A stretch of 10,447 bases of DNA, from contig JAHIHJ010000406.1 in assembly GCA_018899795.1 (NCBI GenBank), forward strand, positions 1 to 10,447, in the 5' to 3' direction. This document shows positions 6,436-10,447 of the stretch, piece after piece (position 1 is the stretch's first letter; every line of letters begins with the position of its first letter). This DNA is from Methanobacteriota archaeon (lineage in GTDB: Archaea; Halobacteriota; Methanosarcinia; Methanosarcinales; Methanoperedenaceae). The position numbers were made by a program, and so were the translations under genes. Under the pieces are notes generated by a model. It searched no databases. It was not told the origin of the DNA and saw nothing but the letters and a program-made list of their open reading frames with translations.

Positions 6436-7923
6436 TTATGCTATTGCCCTTAAGAGCGGCATTGCAAACTTCTTTTCAACTTCAACCCTGTATAATGTAT
6501 TATATGTGCAGAACGGAATGATCCTGCCATCCGGAGTGGCATAATGAACACCGCACCGCTTTATTCTTTCAAGGTCCATATTATACAGGTCCATAAAGTG
6601 CATGGCGCCAATGAAGAGCGTATGGCGGTGGAATTCCTTTATTGCGTCACCTGTACCATCCCTGAGGACATCAATAAAAAGTTTCTTTACATCCACAGAT
6701 TTTGGAGCCTTTGACATATCGATATATCTGGGCAATGCTGAAATAAGGCTTCCGATCCTTTTTATTTTGCCAAGTGACTCGCCTATCCATTTGCTGTTGT
6801 TCGATGCCAGTTCATCAACATGTTCAAGGAGTCCTTCAACATCAATAAAACGAGTTATAGGTATCATTTTTCCATTTTCGACATAGACATACGTTCCTGT
6901 ACCGCAATGCGGATGGACTGTAAATTCGACATTGGGGATACCCTCCTCAGCCGTTACAAAATGTGAAACAGGTACTACAAATGGCACCGGATAGAAGTCA
7001 TCTGCCGTAATAGCCCCATTAGTCTTGTCTTCGATAAGTCTAAATAAATAAGGGATAGTTATCCTTTTTTCGATTCTCTCTTCTTTATTTATCCTTCCAG
7101 TGAACGAGATGGGCTGGAAATTGATACCTTTAACAGTATCGATGTTATTGACCGCGAACTTTATAATGTCCCCAACCTGTTCATCATTGACTCCTTTTGC
7201 CAGCGTGGGTACAAGAGAAACACTCGTCAGTCCTGAAGCTCTGCAGTTCTCAATCGCTTTGAGCTTAAGTGGGAGATAATTAAAGCCCCTGTTGATCAGA
7301 TAAGGTTCGCCTGTCACGCCGTCAAACTGCAAATAAACGGTATGTAATCCAGCGGCAGCAAGCTCTTTGCAGAATTCCAGGCTTTTCGCGAGCTTTATTC
7401 CATTTGTCGCCATCTGTACCTGGGTGAATCCAAACTCGTTGGCCATTCTAATGATCCTGGCAATGTCTTCGCGCATAGTGGGTTCGCCTCCTGCGAACTG
7501 AATGGCAGGGCAGGGCACTGGTTTTTCATCCCGCAGCATCTGCATCATTGCCCTTATCTGGGAAAGCGATGGTTCGTACAGGTATCCTGATGCTGATGCG
7601 TTCGAAAAGCAAACAGGACATGCTTGGTTGCATCTGTTGGTAAGGTCGATATTTGCAAGAATAGTACTGGTTTTGTGGGATGGACATAATCCGCACGATG
7701 TTGGACAATCCCCATCCTTAGATACGTTCGGAAATTTTACTCCTTCCCCGTCATGCATATAACGGTCAAACCGCCAGAACTGTTTTGCGTTCGACCAGTA
7801 GATATCCTTGAAAGATCCATGCTTTTGGCATGTTTTTTCAAGCATCACGTTTCCGTTCTCTTCAAATATTGAAGCTTCGATCACATCAAGGCATTCCGGG
7901 CACAACGATCGCGTTGACTTCAT
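6436..7923 (-). CDS. tes: Tetraether lipid synthase-type radical SAM protein (Tes/GDGT synthase family)
   Basis: This is probably the radical SAM enzyme that joins phytanyl tails of archaeal diether lipids into membrane-spanning tetraethers. From the chosen start it has 495 residues. The N-terminal metal-binding segment has CPEC (8-11) and C32. CPTSCGLC (73-80) precedes the core, whose radical SAM CNQACPVC (98-105) is a CX3CX2C motif. The GGEP SAM-binding turn is at 145-148, followed by YLQFDG. Near the end come HPHCGTGTYV (C340) and the conserved C457 and C472 (RIKRCGVHYATPDGRIIPFC), which ligate further clusters. Length, order and Cys pattern all match the MJ0619/Tes group. Start: ATG 7923 gives MKSTRSLCPEC, close to family starts. 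An upstream in-frame ATG at 7980 would add 19 residues; it has no ribosome binding site, and TTTATAG inside that extension could be the TATA box. It stands alone and converges on the DUF3303-like gene. Confidence 0.85.
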   Translation of the reverse strand: MKSTRSLCPECLDVIEASIFEENGNVMLEKTCQKHGSFKDIYWSNAKQFWRFDRYMHDGEGVKFPNVSKDGDCPTSCGLCPSHKTSTILANIDLTNRCNQACPVCFSNASASGYLYEPSLSQIRAMMQMLRDEKPVPCPAIQFAGGEPTMREDIARIIRMANEFGFTQVQMATNGIKLAKSLEFCKELAAAGLHTVYLQFDGVTGEPYLINRGFNYLPLKLKAIENCRASGLTSVSLVPTLAKGVNDEQVGDIIKFAVNNIDTVKGINFQPISFTGRINKEERIEKRITIPYLFRLIEDKTNGAITADDFYPVPFVVPVSHFVTAEEGIPNVEFTVHPHCGTGTYVYVENGKMIPITRFIDVEGLLEHVDELASNNSKWIGESLGKIKRIGSLISALPRYIDMSKAPKSVDVKKLFIDVLRDGTGDAIKEFHRHTLFIGAMHFMDLYNMDLERIKRCGVHYATPDGRIIPFCTYNTLYRVEVEKKFAMPLLRAIA

Positions 7924-8079
7924 ACCAAAGCTCTCTATTATTTTCGTGACGTATAGAAAACTATAAACACTTATCCCCATCTTACGGCTTATTTTTCAAA
8001 AAGATAACGATGTCAAAAAAAATAAACCAATAGACCATATTTGGTTAATTGGTCTTAAATCCCCCATACATTTCCACTC

Positions 8080-8235
8080 TCATTTATATTGAGCACCTGT
8101 TGGCTGTTCTGCCGTGCGTGCTCGCAATTTTGCGTAGAAATCTTTCTGTCTTTCTCTTTCGGCGTCGGCGACTTCAGGTTTCTTCACTTTTTTAGCACCT
8201 TCTGCCAGGTCCATTGCGCTATCCAGTCCAGTCAT
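8080..8235 (-). CDS. Small charged protein of 51 residues, function unknown
   Basis: A clear small gene: GGAGGTGA (minus strand, 8241-8248) lies five bases before ATG 8235, and the frame runs 51 codons to TGA. It begins MTGLDSAMDLAEGAKKVKKP and ends KLRARTAEQPTGAQYK. The sequence is rich in Lys, Arg, Glu and Ala, has no Cys or membrane segment, and the middle (about residues 20-43) should be helical. I do not recognise a family. The third codon positions and amino acid mix look coding. A TATA-like TTTATAGA lies upstream near 8258-8266. It sits between the start of the tes gene and a broken small gene on the same strand. It could be a small RNA- or DNA-binding or regulatory protein, but nothing in the sequence shows that. 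Confidence 0.7.
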   Translation of the reverse strand: MTGLDSAMDLAEGAKKVKKPEVADAERERQKDFYAKLRARTAEQPTGAQYK

Positions 8236-8273
8236 GTTTTTCACCTCCTTTTTATTTAATCATTCTATAAACA

Positions 8274-8448
8274 TCATATTTGTTCCACTCTTTTCAATAT
8301 GAGTTTTTGATTTTCAATTTCTACTTCAATCTCTGCTCCCTTTTCTATCGACAAAGGAAATTGTGGATCATAAACAATTTTTGATTCGATGAGTACTTTG
8401 ATCTCATGGGGGGTATTGCAATAATTCTCCCATTTCCTTTAACAACAT
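8274..8448 (-). pseudogene. Small AbrB/antitoxin-like gene with a frameshift at a C6 run
   Basis: After GGAGG (minus strand, 8451-8455) comes ATG 8448, whose frame stops at once after 14 codons. Downstream of a run of six Cs (8408-8413) another frame reads EIKVLIESKIVYDP, then LSIEKGAEIEVEIENQ and KLILKRVEQI before TGA at 8274-8276. That tail looks like the beta strands of a small AbrB-type or antitoxin-like protein ('kGd.vevei....l.lkr'). With five Cs the ATG frame continues into it, giving 57 residues. With seven Cs a third frame, reading VVKGNGRIIAIPP (which looks even more like AbrB), joins it instead but lacks a start codon. It is either a broken gene, a sequencing error, or a slipping tract. 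Confidence 0.45.
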
Positions 8449-8488
8449 AACCTCCAATTAATTATAATTATTATTCATTACGTACCTG

Positions 8489-8498
8489 TATTTATACC
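8489..8498 (-). promoter_or_regulatory. TATA box for the minus-strand small genes
   Basis: On the minus strand GGTATAAATA lies about 33 bases upstream of the GGAGG at 8451-8455, so a transcript would start near 8465. The rest of the gene-free stretch 8456-8616 is AT-rich and must also hold the promoter of the plus-strand DUF2551-type gene, perhaps TTATTATATTTTAAAAG near 8512-8528. I see no conserved operator. Confidence 0.4.
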
Positions 8499-8616
8499 TG
8501 TCGCAGTTCTGTTATTATATTTTAAAAGAACTTTTTCTTGAAAAGATAAAATTCGCTTTTATTGAAACAATATGCTTATGAAACATTAGTTGCATAATGA
8601 TATTATGGGTGTTTTG

Positions 8617-8961
8617 ATGGCGGGCAATATTGACCAAAAAGTAAAAAATAGACTCATAAGGTTTCTCCTGAAGGACAAGTTAGGCATTCGGAAATCCCTT
8701 CTATGGATCTTCTTACAGATGAAGAGCTGTACTACTGTTGAAATTTATGATTACCTCATAAAGCAGGGTTTTAATGTTAATTATAGAGCAGTCTCTTCTA
8801 TGGTTGGACAGATGCATAGCAGACTTGGGATTCTAAGGGTCTATTTGAATAATGAACATAATGTCTATACTATTAAGGAAGATTATTTGGACATTGTAAA
8901 GATGGTTTTAACTCCTTTTTCAAGCTGGGATTCAATATCTAAAAAGAACGTGATTGGATAA
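8617..8961 (+). CDS. DUF2551-like archaeal winged-helix protein
   Basis: The product has 114 residues from the chosen start. NRLIRFLLKD, GIRKSLLWIFL, TTVEIYDYLIKQGFNVNYRAVSSMVGQMHSRLGILRV and YTIKEDYLDIVKMVL follow the pattern I know from DUF2551, a family of small archaeal proteins common in methanogens. The order helix, helix-turn-helix with the recognition-helix-like NYRAVSSMVGQMHSRLG, then a strand pair ending in NVYTIKEDY fits a winged helix, so DNA binding is plausible; its targets are unknown. Start: I prefer ATG 8617, with GGTG five bases upstream. ATG 8605 and TTG 8590 are in frame and would add 4 or 9 residues. Just downstream, with 10 bases between, begins the second SagB remnant. 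Confidence 0.7.
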   Translation: MAGNIDQKVKNRLIRFLLKDKLGIRKSLLWIFLQMKSCTTVEIYDYLIKQGFNVNYRAVSSMVGQMHSRLGILRVYLNNEHNVYTIKEDYLDIVKMVLTPFSSWDSISKKNVIG

Positions 8962-8971
8962 ACGAAAGGGA

Positions 8972-9152
8972 AGATGCATATAGAATGAAATGGTGGTATG
9001 GAGAACGGATACAGGTATTTTCACCCTGGCGCAGGACATGCCTGCCAGAACCTGAGTGCAGGCTCTGTTGCGGTGTGTGCGCCATTGCAGCTTTTTCAGA
9101 TGATGATATGAGCAAACTCTCTAATATCTCGTTTTCAAAACGGAGTCTGTGA
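8972..9152 (+). pseudogene. SagB-type nitroreductase remnant, copy 2
   Basis: In one frame this reads YRYFHPGAGHACQNLSAGSV and then shifts into another that reads CAIAAFSDDDM. Together they are the SagB-family C-terminal segment with the expected Q-N after GHAC, so this copy is more complete there than copy 1 but is frameshifted. Family sequence ends at 9111. From 8985 one open frame of 55 codons runs through the region to TGA at 9150-9152, but its sequence is a mixture of frames and not a gene of its own. Bases 8972-9111 match 250-373 with a block of about 16-17 extra bases. Confidence 0.65.
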
Positions 9153-9259
9153 CTGCTTACTATAGGTTTTTATACTCAAAATTCGTAACATTGTTTGGTA
9201 AAATAATTCCCGAGCATAAGCCAAATGCCTCGGATTTGAACGATAGTGAAATCCGGGGT

Positions 9260-10447
9260 TTATTTAAGCATTTCAAGGATCCTTCCCATCAATTTGAGTT
9301 CTCGCCCAAAGCCTTCCAGGTCGCCTTCTTTGAGGAATTGCTGTGCTTTCTCATAGTGTTCAACAGCCTGCTGGATGAGCTCTTGGGTTGTTCCAGTATC
9401 TTCAACCGGGATAACAGGTGTAACAGGTCGTTCAGGAACCTTGCCCTCGAATATGACAGCTATCGCTTCCTCCAGGGTCTCCTGCATGGTGATCTTATCC
9501 CCATAAACCACGATAACACGCTTGAGTTCGGGAATAGCATCTCCCTTTACAGATCTCAGATAGATCGGCTCGACATAGAGAAGGGAATCTTCGACAGGTA
9601 TGACCAGAAGATTTCCTCTGATGACCCTTGACCCTGACTGGCTCCATAGTGTGAAACTCTCGGAGATTTCAGGGTTCTGATCTATCCTGGTCTCAATCTG
9701 CATCGGTCCGTATACAAGTTTTTCCTTTGGGAACATATAAACAATTCTTTCACCGTAATGAGGCATGTCGTTGCGTGCCGCCATCCATGCGATCATATTT
9801 TTCGTCACCCTGGGTGTGAAGGGCAAAAGCAGGATAAACTCTTCACGCGCAAAACCCGGAAGCTTTGTGATCAGGTAATAAGGCTGCATCTCAATTTTGG
9901 AACCTTCATAAAGTTCTTCAGGTATCTCCCAGACATCTTCCCTGTTATAAAAAACCCCGGGATCTTTCATGTGATAGAGTGCGTATTTTGTCGCCTGAAC
10001 ACTGAACATGTCCTCAGGATATCGTAACTGGCTCTTTAAACCATCTGGCATAAGAGAGATGGGTTTGAAAAGATCGGGGAACATTGCCGAATAGGTCTCA
10101 ATAATAGGGTCGTTCGATCCATTCAGCAGGTAGAGTTCCACAGAACCGTTATATGCATCGATCACTACCTTGACAGGATTCCTGATATAATTTATGCCAC
10201 CTGCAGGCTCAGAGTAAGGGAATCTGTTGGTGACAGTGTAACCGTCAATTATCCAGTAAAGTTTTCCTTCGGACAATGCAATGTATGGGTCCCTATCATA
10301 TTTTAAGAAAGGGGCGATCGTCCTGATCCGTTCATTGATATTTCGGTTGAATAAAATCCTGCTCTCTGGTTGTATCGAGTTGCTGATCAGTATATTAATA
10401 TCACCAAAACGAAAAGCCATAGCAAGCTTCACAAGGCCGGATCTCAG
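9260..10447 (-). CDS. UPF0182 family membrane protein, C-terminal part, cut by the window edge
   Basis: 395 codons are visible before the stop; the frame is still open at the right edge, so the gene is partial. The sequence AFRFGDINILISNSIQPESR, then NERIRTIAPFLKYDRDPYIA, WIIDGYTVTNRFPYSEP, INYIRNPVKVVIDAYNG, LRYPEDMFSVQATKYALYHM and FYNREDVWEIPEELYE matches the large soluble domain of UPF0182 (COG1615) proteins. A proline-rich linker (PERPVTPVIPVEDTG) leads to a short helical tail (ELIQQAVEHYEKAQQFLKEG...MGRILEMLK), as in the family. Whole members have about 850-1000 residues, with about seven transmembrane segments in the missing N-terminal half and this domain outside or facing the membrane. 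The function is unknown. The visible part looks intact, with no frameshift. A GTG at 10432 is in frame but is internal, not the start. Confidence 0.88.
   Translation of the reverse strand: MRSGLVKLAMAFRFGDINILISNSIQPESRILFNRNINERIRTIAPFLKYDRDPYIALSEGKLYWIIDGYTVTNRFPYSEPAGGINYIRNPVKVVIDAYNGSVELYLLNGSNDPIIETYSAMFPDLFKPISLMPDGLKSQLRYPEDMFSVQATKYALYHMKDPGVFYNREDVWEIPEELYEGSKIEMQPYYLITKLPGFAREEFILLLPFTPRVTKNMIAWMAARNDMPHYGERIVYMFPKEKLVYGPMQIETRIDQNPEISESFTLWSQSGSRVIRGNLLVIPVEDSLLYVEPIYLRSVKGDAIPELKRVIVVYGDKITMQETLEEAIAVIFEGKVPERPVTPVIPVEDTGTTQELIQQAVEHYEKAQQFLKEGDLEGFGRELKLMGRILEMLK

Noticed and set aside
8985..9152. Cys-rich 55-residue protein (CLPEPECRLCCGVC) as a metal-binding small protein
   Set aside because: The Cys cluster arises from reading SagB remnant sequence across its frameshift; the neighbouring frame gives the family sequence GHACQNLSAGSVAV.
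9149..9631. Plus-strand open frame of 160 codons
   Set aside because: It is the antisense of the well-supported UPF0182 coding sequence and has no family resemblance.

Overview
The window looks archaeal and most resembles Methanosarcinales, possibly an ANME-2d / 'Ca. Methanoperedens'-like genome. The grounds are a tetraether lipid synthase-type radical SAM protein, a DUF2551-type archaeal winged-helix protein, a UPF0182 protein, TATA boxes about 25-30 bases upstream of short leaders, and strong GGAGGTGA ribosome binding sites. The lineage is an inference from gene content and was not checked against a database.

Layout. Positions 1-614 hold gene remnants: the C-terminal tail of a HicA-type toxin and a broken SagB-type nitroreductase, followed by a TATA-driven promoter. 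Positions 615-3824 hold the most notable gene, a 1069-residue protein. It joins an N-terminal phosphoribosyltransferase-like domain to a STAND (NB-ARC type) NTPase and a C-terminal array of 42-residue TPRs. This is the layout of an NLR-like conflict or antiviral protein: effector, switch, sensor. A small SAM-dependent methyltransferase (3842-4369) follows after 17 bases and is probably cotranscribed. A structured inverted-repeat element (about 4381-4527) separates it from a convergent, internally deleted tandem-rhodanese sulfurtransferase pseudogene (4551-5100, minus).

Positions 5255-6401 carry a short stress/redox group on the plus strand: a C-terminally shortened flavodoxin, an Hsp20 chaperone 14 bases later, and a DUF3303-like small protein with its own strong promoter. 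Converging on them is the tetraether lipid synthase gene (6436-7923, minus). Upstream of it is a gene-poor stretch holding a 51-residue minus-strand protein with a very strong ribosome binding site, and a frameshifted small gene broken at a run of six Cs. A DUF2551-type gene (8617-8961) follows. Next comes a second broken copy of the same SagB segment (8972-9111), then the C-terminal part of a UPF0182 membrane protein that runs off the right edge (9260-10447, minus).

The window combines ordinary archaeal housekeeping genes (lipid synthase, Hsp20, UPF0182) with a zone of gene decay: six broken or shortened genes in 10 kb. The two SagB remnants form a direct repeat about 8.7 kb apart that brackets everything from the STAND gene to the DUF2551 gene. 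The candidate for a little-described system is the phosphoribosyltransferase-STAND-TPR protein, perhaps with its methyltransferase neighbour.
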